The translations under genes and the position numbers were made by a program. The notes under the pieces are model-generated. The model did not search any database. It had not been told where the DNA came from and was given only the letters and a program-made list of their open reading frames with translations. 64,000 nt of DNA from DATLLN01 sp963809205 (GTDB taxonomy: Bacteria; Actinomycetota; Thermoleophilia; Gaiellales; JAICJC01): positions 186,001-250,000 of the forward strand of contig CAWEIS010000028.1 in NCBI GenBank assembly GCA_963809205.1. The letters are read 5' to 3'. Below are positions 55,190 through 64,000 of the stretch, piece after piece (position 1 is the stretch's first letter; each line of letters begins with the position of its first letter).

Positions 55190-55975
55190 GTGAGCACGAA
55201 GCACAAGAAGCGCCGTGCGCCTGCCCGCGTCAAGACCCCTCCACCGGCGGCGGACCGGACGCGATCGCTGTGGATGATCACCGGCGTCGTGTTCCTCGTG
55301 CTCGTCGGCGCCGTCTCGGTGCTGGCGATGATGCACCGCACCGGCCCGGGCCCGCCCCCGGCCAAGACCGCCGGCCTGGGCGATGCGTCCGCGTCCCCAG
55401 CGCTGGTCAAGGCGGCCGACCAGATCGGCTTCCATACGGTGACCGAGCCCGGTGTCGGGGAGATCGAGAACGACGCGGCGAGCGCCGCTGGCGGGCCGTC
55501 CAACGCCGACCTGCTGAGGGCCGGAACGACTGCGCCGCCGTTTACACTCAAGACACCACAGGGTGAGTCCGTGTCGCTGGCGAGCCTCAGCGGGAAGGCG
55601 GTACTGCTCGAGTTCTTCGCGACCTGGTGTCCGCATTGCCAGGCCGAGGCGCCGCACCTGTCGAAGCTGGCGCGTGAGCTGAAACCGCAGGACGTCGAGT
55701 TCGTGTCAGTCAACGCCGACTCGGAGGACGCCGCGAGCGTGTTCGCCTACCACCGCTACTTCGGTCTCCCGTTCGCCTCGCTGCTCGACCTCGGACAGCC
55801 GGCCGGATCGTTCACGCAGCAGGGCGGCCGCGGCCCGGTCAGCACCCAGTACAAGGTTGAGTCGTACCCGACGTTCTACGTCATCAACCCGCACGGCACG
55901 ATCACCTGGGCCAGCGACGGTGAGCAGCCCGACGCGCTGCTCCGCCAGCTGCTGCTCAAGGCCGCGAATGAGTGA
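55190..55975 (+). CDS. TlpA-type thioredoxin-fold protein
   Basis: 261 residues from GTG 55190: a basic cytoplasmic start (STKHKKRRAPARVKTPP), one membrane helix (WMITGVVFLVLVGAVSVLAMM), then an extracytoplasmic thioredoxin fold of the AhpC/TSA-Redoxin type with FFATWCPHCQAEAPHLSKLA (CxxC), VSVNADSED and the cis-Pro in VESYPTFYVINPHG. It should reduce or oxidise disulfides outside the membrane. It overlaps the MauE-like gene by 8 nt, a pairing seen for electron supply to such redoxins. Confidence 0.9.
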   Translation: MSTKHKKRRAPARVKTPPPAADRTRSLWMITGVVFLVLVGAVSVLAMMHRTGPGPPPAKTAGLGDASASPALVKAADQIGFHTVTEPGVGEIENDAASAAGGPSNADLLRAGTTAPPFTLKTPQGESVSLASLSGKAVLLEFFATWCPHCQAEAPHLSKLARELKPQDVEFVSVNADSEDAASVFAYHRYFGLPFASLLDLGQPAGSFTQQGGRGPVSTQYKVESYPTFYVINPHGTITWASDGEQPDALLRQLLLKAANE

Positions 55976-56471
55976 TCGCCTGATGCCGTGGCTGGGCCTC
56001 GCGGTGCGGCTGCTGGCATCGGGCATCTGGCTGGTCGCCGGCGTCGCGAAGCTGCTCGACGTGACCACATTCGAGCAGCAGATAACCGCCTACAAGATGC
56101 TCCCCGACGGCATGATCACGCTCGCGGCGTACGGCATCCCGCTGCTCGAGATCGTCCTGGGCATCTACCTGCTGGTGGGTGCGCTGGTGCGCCCGGCGGC
56201 GATCGCTTCGTGCGGTCTGATGGCCGTGTTCATCGTCGCCCAGTCGCAGGCCTGGGCCCGCGGCCTGTCCGTCGACTGCGGCTGCTTCGGCAGCCTGCAC
56301 AAGGAGACGATCGGCGCCGGGAGCGTGCTCCGCGACCTGGCACTGCTCGTGCCCAGCGCCATCTTGGTGTGGCGCCCGGCCCGCAAGTGGTCGGTCGACG
56401 AGCACGTGCTGGGCCATCCGGACGGCTTCGCGCTCAGGTCCGATGCGCTGGCGCCGATGGAAGGGCCATGA
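55968..56471 (+). CDS. MauE/DoxX-family membrane protein
   Basis: 167 residues with four membrane helices. It opens with GLAVRLLASGIWLVAGVAKLLDVTTFEQQI, typical of MauE/DoxX. The VDCGCFG motif in a loop (SVDCGCFGSLHKETIG) provides a redox-active cysteine pair. It likely passes reducing power across the membrane to the TlpA-type protein whose stop it overlaps. Its own stop overlaps the next gene by 4 nt (ATGA). Confidence 0.88.
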   Translation: MSDRLMPWLGLAVRLLASGIWLVAGVAKLLDVTTFEQQITAYKMLPDGMITLAAYGIPLLEIVLGIYLLVGALVRPAAIASCGLMAVFIVAQSQAWARGLSVDCGCFGSLHKETIGAGSVLRDLALLVPSAILVWRPARKWSVDEHVLGHPDGFALRSDALAPMEGP

Positions 56472-57346
56472 TCCGCCGCCTGCTCGCCGTCCCCGCCGTG
56501 GCCGCAGCAATGCTGGCCGTCGGCGGCCCGGCCACGGCGTCCGCCGGGACGATGACGCTGGGCGCGTACTCCGGCCTGGGCGCGTGGATCGACATCTACG
56601 ACGGCAACCTGATGAAGACGCCCGACCGCACCGCGGCTGCGCTCAAGGCCCGCCGCGTGAACACGATCTACCTCGAGACCGGCAACAGCTCGGCAAAGGA
56701 CGCGTTCGTCCGGCCGGCCGCCGCCGCGGCGCTGATCCAGTCGGCGCACAAGCGGCACATGAAGGTGGTCGCGTGGTACCTGCCGACGCTGGTCGACCAG
56801 GGCAAGGACCAGCGCCGGGCGCTGGGCGCGATCCGCTTCCGCACGCCGCTCGGGCAGTCGTTCGACGGGTTCGCGCTGGACATCGAGTCCCCCGCAGTGC
56901 ACACCGTCAGCACCCGCAACGCACGGCTGCTCGCGGTCTCCGCCTACCTGCGCCGCTGGGCGCCGGCCGGGGCGAAGCTGGGCGCGATCATCCCGGCGCC
57001 CCGCGGCATGCAGCTGTCGCCGACCTACTGGCCGAACTTCCCGTACGTCGGCCTGGCGTCGATGTACGACGTGTTCGCCCCGATGGGCTACTACACGAAC
57101 CGGGTCAGCGGCGAGCGCGACGCGTACCTGTACACGTGGATGAACGCGCGGATCATCTGGAACGAGACCGGCGACTCGACGATCCCGGTGCACATGATCG
57201 GCGGCGGCGCCGCGGCTACCACGCACGCCGAAGTGCACGGCTTCGTCCAGGCCGTGCGCGACCTCGGGCTGCCCGGCGGCAGCCTGTACGACGCGGCGAC
57301 GACGCGCGACTTCGCGTGGCGAGAGCTCGCCGTCCTCCACCGCTAG
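56468..57346 (+). CDS. Secreted TIM-barrel, glycoside hydrolase-like protein
   Basis: 292 residues with signal peptide (MIRRLLAVPAVAAAMLAVGGPATASA). Barrel strands are recognisable: NTIYLETGNSS, MKVVAWYLPTL, FDGFALDIESPAV, KLGAIIPAPRGM, YDVFAPMGYYT, IPVHMIGGG. The Asp-x-Glu at FALDIE and the F.GM.Y-type strand end suggest a glycosidase or chitinase/GH18-like ancestry, but no family is certain. Third gene of the TlpA-MauE operon (4-nt overlap), so it may be a client of the redox pair, although it has no Cys in its mature part. Confidence 0.75.
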   Translation: MIRRLLAVPAVAAAMLAVGGPATASAGTMTLGAYSGLGAWIDIYDGNLMKTPDRTAAALKARRVNTIYLETGNSSAKDAFVRPAAAAALIQSAHKRHMKVVAWYLPTLVDQGKDQRRALGAIRFRTPLGQSFDGFALDIESPAVHTVSTRNARLLAVSAYLRRWAPAGAKLGAIIPAPRGMQLSPTYWPNFPYVGLASMYDVFAPMGYYTNRVSGERDAYLYTWMNARIIWNETGDSTIPVHMIGGGAAATTHAEVHGFVQAVRDLGLPGGSLYDAATTRDFAWRELAVLHR

Positions 57347-57355
57347 GCGGCGACG

Positions 57356-58567
57356 TCAGGCGGCGTCGTTGTGCCGCGCCGAGACAACCTCGCTCAGCTC
57401 CGGCGCCTGCAGCGTGCGCACCTGCTTGTCCACCGGCTCGAGCTCGGGGATCTCGACCGAGGGGCCGACGGCCCCGTGCTCGCTGAACCGGCGGGCGCTG
57501 ACCAGCACCCGCGTCTCCAGCGAGCCGACGGTCTTGTTGTAGCTGTCCACAGCTCCCGTCAGCCGGCGCCCGAGCGTGCCCAGATGCTCGGCCATCGTGC
57601 CCAGCCGGGTGTAGACCTCGCGGCCCAGCTCGCTGATCTCGCGGGCGTTCTCGGCCACCTTCTCCTGCTGCCAGCCGTAGTGCACGGCGCGCAGCAGCGC
57701 GATCAGCGTGGTCGGCGTCGCGATCAGCACCTGCTGGGCGACGCCCTGCTCGATCAGCGTCGGATCGGCCTCGAGCGCGGCGTTCAGGAAGTGCTCGCCG
57801 GGCAGGAACAGCAGCACGAAGTCGGGCGCGTCGGCGAACTGCGACCAGTAGCTCTTGGCCGACAGCTTGCGCACGTGCTCGCGCAGCAGCCGGGCGTGCG
57901 ACTCGAGATGGGCTTCGCGCTGGTGCTCGTCGCTCGACTCGTAGGCGTCGAGGAACGACTGCAGCGGCGCCTTGGCGTCGACCACCACCTGCTTGCCGCC
58001 GGGCAGCCGCACGATCAGGTCGGGCCGCAGCTGGCGGTCGTCGTCACGCACCGTCGCCTGCTCGATGAAGTCGCTGTAGCGGGTCATGCCGGCCATCTCG
58101 ACCACGTTGCGCAGCTGCAGCTCGCCCCAGCGGCCGCGGGTCTGCGGCTTGCGCAGCGCGGCGACCAGCGCGCCGGTCTCGCCGCGCAGCTTGTCCTGCG
58201 ACTCGACCATGGTGCGCAGCTGCTGCTGGAGCATGGTCGTCGTCTGGACGCGGTCGCGGTCGAGCCGCTCGAGCCTGCCGTCGACCCGGGTCAGCGACTC
58301 GCTGAGCGGGCGCACCATGTCGGCGACGGCCTTCTCGCGCTTCTCCAGCTCGTTGCGCGACTCCGCCTGCTGGCGGGTCATCGACTCGTTGTGCAGCTGC
58401 AGCAGCTGCTCGTTGCTGGCCCGCAGCAGCTGGGCCAGCCGTTCGCCCGAGCCGTCACGTTCGTGCGCCAGCTCGCGCTGCAGCGTGACCATGCGCCCGC
58501 GCAGCGCGGCAAGGGCGGCCAGGCCGCCGATCACGATGCCGAGGACGATGAACAGAAGCGATTGCAT
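57356..58567 (-). CDS. rmuC: DNA recombination protein RmuC
   Basis: 403 residues: one N-terminal membrane helix (LLFIVLGIVIGGLAALAAL), a long coiled coil (about 25-130), then the RmuC endonuclease-like core with RGRWGELQLRNVVEMAGM, LRPDLIVRLPGGKQVVVDAKAPLQSF, SYWSQFADAPDFVLLFLPGEHFL and LIATPTTLIALLRAVHYGW. It limits inversions and recombination between repeats. The start, ATG 58567, is 17 nt from the MMPL stop on the same strand. A longer frame upstream belongs to the MMPL gene. Confidence 0.93.
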   Translation of the reverse strand: MQSLLFIVLGIVIGGLAALAALRGRMVTLQRELAHERDGSGERLAQLLRASNEQLLQLHNESMTRQQAESRNELEKREKAVADMVRPLSESLTRVDGRLERLDRDRVQTTTMLQQQLRTMVESQDKLRGETGALVAALRKPQTRGRWGELQLRNVVEMAGMTRYSDFIEQATVRDDDRQLRPDLIVRLPGGKQVVVDAKAPLQSFLDAYESSDEHQREAHLESHARLLREHVRKLSAKSYWSQFADAPDFVLLFLPGEHFLNAALEADPTLIEQGVAQQVLIATPTTLIALLRAVHYGWQQEKVAENAREISELGREVYTRLGTMAEHLGTLGRRLTGAVDSYNKTVGSLETRVLVSARRFSEHGAVGPSVEIPELEPVDKQVRTLQAPELSEVVSARHNDAA

Positions 58568-58584
58568 CCGGACGAAGAAGCATG

Positions 58585-60730
58585 TCAGGCGTGCCGGACG
58601 GACACGGGCCGCTCGTAGGCCACGTGCGGCAGGATCCGGTCGAGCCAGTCCGGCATCCACCAGTTCCACTCGCCCAGCAGCCGCATCGCCGCGGGCACCA
58701 GCACGAGCCGCGTGACGGTGGCGTCGATGAAGATCGCGACCGCCAGGCCCGAGCCCGATCTCCTTGATCGCCGGCACGCCGGTCAGCGCGAAGCTGGCGA
58801 ACACCGTGGTCATGATCAGCGCGGCCGAGGTGATGATCGCTGGCGCTCGACGCCAGCCCCTCCTCGACCGCTCGAGCGTTGTCGCCGGTCTCGGCGTAGC
58901 GCTCGCGGATCCGCGACAGCAGGAACACCTCGTAGTCCATCGCCAGCCCGAAGGTGATGGCCAGCATCAGCGCCGGGTTCAGCGTGTTGATATGTCCCAG
59001 CGAGTGATACCCGGTGAAGTCGAGCCAGCCCCACTGGAAGACCATCACGATCACGCCGTAGGCGGCGCCGATCGAGAGCAGGTTCATGATCACTGCCTTG
59101 AGAGGCAACAGCACCGACCGCAGCAGCACGAGCAGCACCAGGTAACACAGCACGAGCACCAGCACCATGACCTTCCACAGGTCGCCGCCGACCTCCTCGT
59201 TGAGGTCGTGGTTGAAGGCGGAGACGCCGTCCACGTCCGCCTCGACGCCGCGCGACCCGGCGGCCTCGTGCGCCACCATCGTCCGCACCCGCGGCACCAG
59301 CACGTCCACCGCCTGCGACGACTCCGGATCGACGCCCAGGTAGCCGACCACCAGCAGCCCGCCGGCGACCGGCTCCACGGTCGCCTTGGTGATCAGCGGG
59401 TCGTCGCCCAGCTTGGCCGTGATCCGCCGGGCCAGCTCGTCCGCGGAGCCGCCGGCCGGGCGCACCAGCACGTCGATCGATCCCTCGCGGCCCTGGCCGA
59501 CGCCGGTGATCCGGCTGGTCAGCAGCGCGGTGCCCACCCGCACGTCGGTCGACCGCGGCAGCTGCTCCAGTGCGCGGTTCTGCGGTGACCATCGAGAGCG
59601 CCGGGATGGTCAGCGCGATCAGCAGCGCCGCGGCGCCGACGAAGCACAGCAGCGGCCGCCGCATGACGCCCGCCGTCCACCGCTGCCAGAAGCCGGACGA
59701 GGCCGGCGAGGTGCTCCTGCCGTCGCCGCCCGATGCGGCCGCGGTTGACGCGCCGGCCGACGATCGCCAGCAGCGCCGGCAGCAGCGTGAGCGTCGCCGC
59801 GATCGTGACCGCGACCACCATGATCGCCGCCAGCGCCATCGACTGCACGGCGCGCACGGGGACGATCCAGATCGATGCCAGCGACACGATCACGGTGATG
59901 CCTGAGAAGACGACAGCCGTGCCGGAGGTGCGCATCGCCGTCGCCACGGCCGTCTCGACCACGGCGCCGTCCTCGAGCTCGTCGCGGAAGCGGGCGAGGA
60001 CGAACATCGAGTAGTCGACGGCGACGCCGATCCCGATCATCGTCACCATGGTGGTCGCGTAGACCGAGACCTCGGTGGCCGATGCGACGGCGTAGACGCC
60101 GGCGAAGGTGATGACCACCGAGAACAGGCCGAGCAGCGCCGGCAGCAGGGCGGCGACCACGGCGCCGAACAGCACCAGCAGCACGATCAGGATCACCGGC
60201 GATGACAGCGCCTCGGCCTGGCGCAGGTCGTCCTCGGTGATCTGCTGGAACGTCGCGTAGTTCGCGGAGGCGCCCAGCAGGAACGTCCGGGTCGGGCCGT
60301 CCGTCACCTGCAGCGCATCCTTCAGCCGGCGCGACAGCTCGAGCGACTTGTTCTGGTCGACGCGTGCGTAGCCGGTGAGGGCAACGGTGGTCTTGTCCGG
60401 CGACACGGCGACGTCCGACCGCATGCGCACCTGCGGGAACTGCTTCGCGACGTCGCTCCGCAGCTGCGCCTCGCGGGCGGCCGCCTCCTGCGCGGTCGGC
60501 GCGGCGATCAGGAACGTGAACGCGTACGCCCCGCCGCCCGGCTGGCTGTTCAGGTAGTCGATCACCTTCTCCGACTGCGAGCCGGGCACGTCGAATCCGC
60601 CGGACGAGAGCACGCCCTGGGCCTTGCCCGAGAACGGCAGGGCGACCAGCAGCAGCACGATCCAGGCGGCGACGAACCACCGGCGGCGCCTGACCGCTGC
60701 GCCGCTGACCGTTGCGATGAGCGACTCCAT
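58585..60730 (-). CDS. MMPL/RND-family transporter, four frameshifts
   Basis: 713 residues after removing four extra bases (near 59745-59750, 59585, 58850 and 58765), which makes the length exactly divisible by three. Twelve membrane helices in two sets; motifs GIGVAVDYSMFVLARFRDE in the first half and ITFGLAMDYEVFLLSRIRERY in the second, the paired Asp-Tyr motif of proton-driven MMPL proteins. Extracytoplasmic loops follow helices 1 and 7. Probably exports a lipid or hydrophobic compound. The start ATG 60730 is 32 nt from the divergent tRNA-Gly gene; ATG 60742 is also possible. Confidence 0.8.
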
Positions 60731-60762
60731 GCCCACCCGCATCATCTACGATGGATCGTCCT

Positions 60763-60833
60763 GCGGGCGTAGCTCAATGGTAGAGCCGGAGCCTTCCAAG
60801 CTTCAGACGGGGGTTCGACTCCCCTCGCCCGCT
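60763..60833 (+). tRNA. tRNA-Gly (anticodon TCC)
   Basis: 71-nt cloverleaf: acceptor GCGGGCG with CGCCCGC, anticodon loop CTTCCAA giving TCC, T-loop TTCGACT, discriminator T, no encoded CCA. Confidence 0.95.
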
Positions 60834-60855
60834 CCTGATCCGCCCGGCTCGGGCG

Positions 60856-62412
60856 CTACTGCATCCGGCATGCGCCGGGCGGCCGCCAGTCGTAGCCGCC
60901 GTCTTCGTTGAACCCGACTGTGGCCACCGGTGCACCGGGAACCGGCTGCGCGCCGCCCGCACCGTCGGCGGGGACCGTCATCAGCCGCAGCAGCGGCAAC
61001 TCGTCCTGGTATCCGACGATCCGGAGGAACGCGAGCTGCGATCCGTCGGGCGACCAGCGGGGAACGGCGTCGGTACCGCCGCGCCCTGGATCGGACCGGA
61101 AGCTGCGGCCCGAGCCGTCCGCGTCGACCGTCACCACCCGGGTGGTGTCGGACCGCTCGTCGTTCTCGGCGTACGCCAGCCGTTGTCCGTCCGGTGACCA
61201 GTCCAGTCCGAAGGGGATGCGCCGTGAGCTGGGAGGCACCAGCGAGCGTGGGCTCGTTGCCCCGGTGGGAGGATCGCGATGCCGAGCTCCGAGTCGCGCC
61301 AGGTGAGGGCGCCGTCGGGGCGCCACGCCGGCCCCCGCGCGTTCCGGTCGTCCACGATCCGGGCCGCGCCGGTCGCGATGTCCACCACGCGCAGCACCTC
61401 ATCGTGCTCGTACACCAACCGGCGGCCGTCCGGCGACCAGACGAACGGGGAGATCGGCACTCGGCCGCCGAGCCGCCGAGGATGCCGGCCGTCGGAATCA
61501 GCGAGCACGATCCAGCCGCTCGTGTCATGCGGCCTGGCGCTTTCGAGCCAGGCGAGGTGAAGGCCGTCCGGCGAGAACGCCGCCCAGCCGGCGTTGCTGT
61601 CCGCCGGTGTCACGGTCGACGTTCGCCCACACCGCCAGAGCACCACTGACGCGCGCGAGGCCGTGCCCGAAGTCACGCGATCTGCCGGCCGTCCGAGGAC
61701 CAGCCGGTGAAGAGACCCCGAGGTCCCCAGTCACACGGCCGTTCGTATCAGCCACCAGCGCGCGGAACCCGTCGCGCGACGTCAGCCCGAACGCACCACG
61801 CGCAGGCGGCCCAGCGCCCGTGACGCCTTCCAGCCGCGCGCTGCTCAGGGTGATGTTGGACACGGGGTCGCCGCCCAGCCAGATCCACCGGCCGCTGGGC
61901 AGCTGGCCCGCGCAGGCCGGGTACCCACCGCCCTCCGTGTGAGCGGTGCCACAGCCGAGATCCGGATACGCACGCCGGGCGTCGTCGAGTGGGTCGCCGA
62001 TGGCCAGCCCACGTGTCGTGTGCGACCCCCGAGAGGTCACCATGAACCCTTCGACCGCGCCGTCCGTGACGAAGACGGACACACCGTCGTAGCGGTACAC
62101 CTCATCGGAGCCGCGGAACGACACCGGGCCGCGGTAGTCCTCGATGTCCTGGTTGGCCGGAATGATCGGCTCGTTCAGAGATGCCGGCCCCCGGGTTCCC
62201 AACGCCGGTTGAATCGTCTCCTGCTCCCCGCCGATCGACACGCCTGTGAACGAGCTTGCTCGCTCGTTGATCGTTCCGGGGCGCCCGCCGGTGCCGTCTG
62301 GTTCGCCCATCCCCGAGCCGTCACATCCGGAACCGACACCACAGGCGAAAACCACCGTCCAGCACCCAATGGTTGTCCTCAACGCAGAGGAGACGCGGAT
62401 GACACGCTGCAT
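60856..62412 (-). CDS. TolB-like WD/PD40 lipoprotein, three frameshifts
   Basis: About 519 residues if three missing bases are restored (two near 61680-61725, one near 61258). The start carries a lipoprotein-type signal with candidate lipobox Cys (VVFACGVGSGCDGS). The first 230 residues form an unassigned domain with a Cys pair (DLGCGTAH, GYPACAGQ). The rest has TolB/PD40 propeller blades: GWAAFSPDGLHLAWLES, PFVWSPDGRRLVYEH, GLDWSPDGQRLAYAEN, VPRWSPDGSQLAFLR. The two halves could be separate adjacent genes; continuous blade spacing favours one. Outer-leaflet or cell-wall-facing location likely. Confidence 0.62.
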
Positions 62413-62454
62413 ACGTCATAGCATACAGGCTATTTCGGCCTCGTCGACCCGCCG

Positions 62455-64000
62455 CTACAACGCGGCCGGCCGGAGCAGCGCCGCGCCCAGCGGCGGCAGC
62501 GACCCGGCGTCTCGCTGTGCAGCGCTTGCCACCTCCACCCGCCACGGCTCGGCCAGCGGCACGTCGACCGGGCGCTCGCTGAAGTTGACGAGCACGAGGC
62601 GGCGGTCGTCGCCCGCGCGCGCTCGTAGGCGAGCACATCGTCGGGCGCATCGAGCAGCTGCACGCGTGCCGCGGCGCAGCGCCGGCGAGGCCCGGCGCGC
62701 CGCAGCAGGTCGCGGTAGAGGTGGAGCATCGACGCCGGATCGGCCTGCTGCGACGCGGCGTTGCGCGCGTCCGGCTGCGGGCGGCCACGGCAGCCACGGT
62801 CGGCGCCGGCCAGCCGTGGCCGGGCGCCGGCTCCCACGGGATCGGCGCCCGGCAGCCGTCGCGGCCGCCCGGGTCGACACCGGCGCTCGCGCGGCACGAC
62901 CGCGTCCTCGAGCCCGAGCTCCTCGCCCGGCGTAGAGGAACGGCGTGCCGCGCAGCGTGAGCAGCAGCACGGCCGCGGCGCGCGCGCCGCGGCCTCCGAC
63001 TGCCGTAGCGGGTGCGGCTGCGGCGGGTGTCGTGGTTCGAGAGCACCCAGGTCGGCCAGGCGTCCGGCGGCGAGCGTCGCGCTCGACGCGCTCGATCGCG
63101 TCCCGCCAGCGCGGCCGTCCCACGGCGCGTACAGCGGCGGGAAGTTGAAGCGAGGTGCAGCTCGTCGCCGTGGCCGTAGTAGCGTCGCGACGACGGCCGG
63201 TCGAGCCGAGGTACACCTCGCCGACCATCATCCGGTCGCCGGGGTAGGCGTCGAGCAGCCGGCGGATGCCGCGCAGACAGCTCGTGCGTCGCGGGCTCGT
63301 CGTTGATGCCGACGCGGTCGAGCTGCGCCGAGCTCGGCCGGCTGGTCGGGGAGCGCCGGGTCCTTGCCGATCAGTGGACGACGTCGATGCGGAAGCCGTC
63401 GACGCCGCGGTCGAGCCAGAAGCGCAGCACGTCGTGCATGCGCCGTCGACGACCTCGGGGTTGCGCCCAGTTGAGGTCGGGCTGCTCGGGCAGGAAGAGG
63501 TGCAGGTACCACTGCCCGGTCGCCTCGTCGAACGTCCAGGCCGGCGCCGCCGAACGCGGCCGCGCCAGTTGTTCGGCGGCCCGCCGTCGCGGCCGGGTCG
63601 CGCCAGACGTACCAGTCGCGCTTCGGCGATCGCCGCGACGAGCGCGACTCGCACGAACCACGGGTGCTGGTCGGAGCGTGTGGTTCGGCACCCAGTCGAT
63701 CAGCACCCGGAGGCCGCGCGCGTGGGCCTCGGCGATCAGGCGGTCGAAGTCGGCGAGCGTGCCGAACAGCGGGTCGACGTCGCAGTAGTCGGCTGACGTC
63801 GTAGCCGAAGTCGGCCATCGGCGAGCGGAAGAACGGCGAGAGCCAGAGGGCGTCGACGCCGAGCCACGACGAGGTGGTCGAGCCGCCGCTCGATGCCCTC
63901 AGGTCGCCGACGCCGTCGCCGTTCGTGTCGGGGAACGACCGCGGGTAGATCTGGTAGACGACCGCGCGCGCCACCAGGGAACGTGCCGTCGATCGCGCAT
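62455..64000 (-). CDS. GH13 alpha-glucosidase/amylase with dense frameshifts, at window edge
   Basis: The ATG at 63998-64000 is the first base of the window on this strand, so the N terminus may extend beyond it. The pieces in order are VVYQIYPRSFPDTNGDGVGDL, WLGVDALWLSPFFRSPMADFGYDVS, LIDWVPNHT (region I), GVDGFRIDVVH (region II, nucleophile Asp), RMMVGEVYLG (region III, acid/base Glu), WVLSNHDTRR (region IV), RGTPFLYAG, and a C-terminal beta domain ending NFSERPVDVPL. The frame changes about every 50-150 nt. Domain order matches oligo-1,6-glucosidase/alpha-glucosidase. Probably 500-520 residues, cytoplasmic. Confidence 0.7.

Noticed and set aside
2045..60730. Extra bases in frameshifted genes appear to fall exactly at codon boundaries, hinting at quadruplet decoding or programmed shifts.
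   Set aside because: Any single inserted base can be parsed as full codon, one leftover base, full codon, so the boundary placement is an artefact of how the frames are joined. Missing-base cases and the clustering argue for sequence error.
1..64000. CRISPR arrays, insertion sequences, prophage or attachment sites.
   Set aside because: No regularly spaced repeats, no transposase or integrase domains and no direct repeats flanking the tRNA genes were seen by reading the sequence.

Overview
The window is high-GC DNA whose gene content looks actinobacterial, most like the Thermoleophilia (Gaiella/Solirubrobacter type). This is inferred from gene families only: class III cyclases fused to LuxR or NB-ARC-type modules, ScyD/ScyE-like secreted propellers, an L,D-transpeptidase, MauE/TlpA, GTG/TTG starts with 4-nt overlaps, and no Gram-negative envelope genes. 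There is no rRNA or other taxonomic marker. Three convincing tRNAs are present (Arg-TCT, Pro-TGG, Gly-TCC), plus one tRNA-Ser(TGA)-like locus whose 5' half cannot be folded.

Region by region: (1) 0.2-15.7 kb is a surface-polysaccharide locus. It holds six sulfotransferase genes of four sequence types, a family-2 and a family-4 glycosyltransferase, an O-antigen-ligase/polymerase-like membrane protein, a Wzz/BY-kinase chain-length regulator, a secreted GH5 glycosidase, a secreted phosphoesterase and a histidine phosphatase. The likely product is a sulfated exopolysaccharide or capsule. (2) 15.8-29.2 kb is a housekeeping and signalling stretch with intact frames: a cupredoxin, PdxH, a NarL-type histidine kinase with a response regulator carrying an inserted cyclase domain, secreted beta-helix and beta-propeller proteins, a GGDEF/HD-GYP protein, an L,D-transpeptidase and a cyclase/NB-ARC regulator. 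(3) 29.3-46.6 kb holds tRNAs, a second phosphoesterase, a zinc-ribbon/cyclase/AAA/TPR regulator, a flavin amine-oxidase-like protein, several secreted repeat proteins, a nitrilase, an alkaline-phosphatase-superfamily gene and an LspA-like protein. (4) 46.6-57.3 kb holds hydrolases, a GAF-GGDEF protein, a gamma-glutamyltransferase/CocE hydrolase pair, an orphan Flp pilin, a copper-radical (galactose-oxidase-like) enzyme, an LPG-synthase-like membrane protein and a TlpA-MauE-secreted TIM-barrel operon. (5) 57.3-64 kb holds RmuC, an MMPL transporter, tRNA-Gly, a TolB-like lipoprotein and a GH13 glucosidase starting at the window edge.

A dominant feature is the frequency of single-base reading-frame breaks. 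Otherwise well-conserved genes at 2.0-8.1, 29.9, 40-46, 47.7, 49.6, 58.7-59.8 and 61.2-64 kb change frame once to many times, while 8.1-29.8 and 30-39.9 kb contain none that I could detect. In two genes (41356-43339 and 58585-60730) the summed indels restore a length exactly divisible by three. This points to uncorrected sequencing or assembly indels rather than decay. Coordinates of these genes are given for the whole reconstructed locus.

The genes suggest a free-living cell that builds and remodels a sulfated surface polymer, secretes many repeat-type and hydrolytic proteins, and regulates itself through cyclic nucleotides (cAMP-type cyclases and c-di-GMP enzymes).
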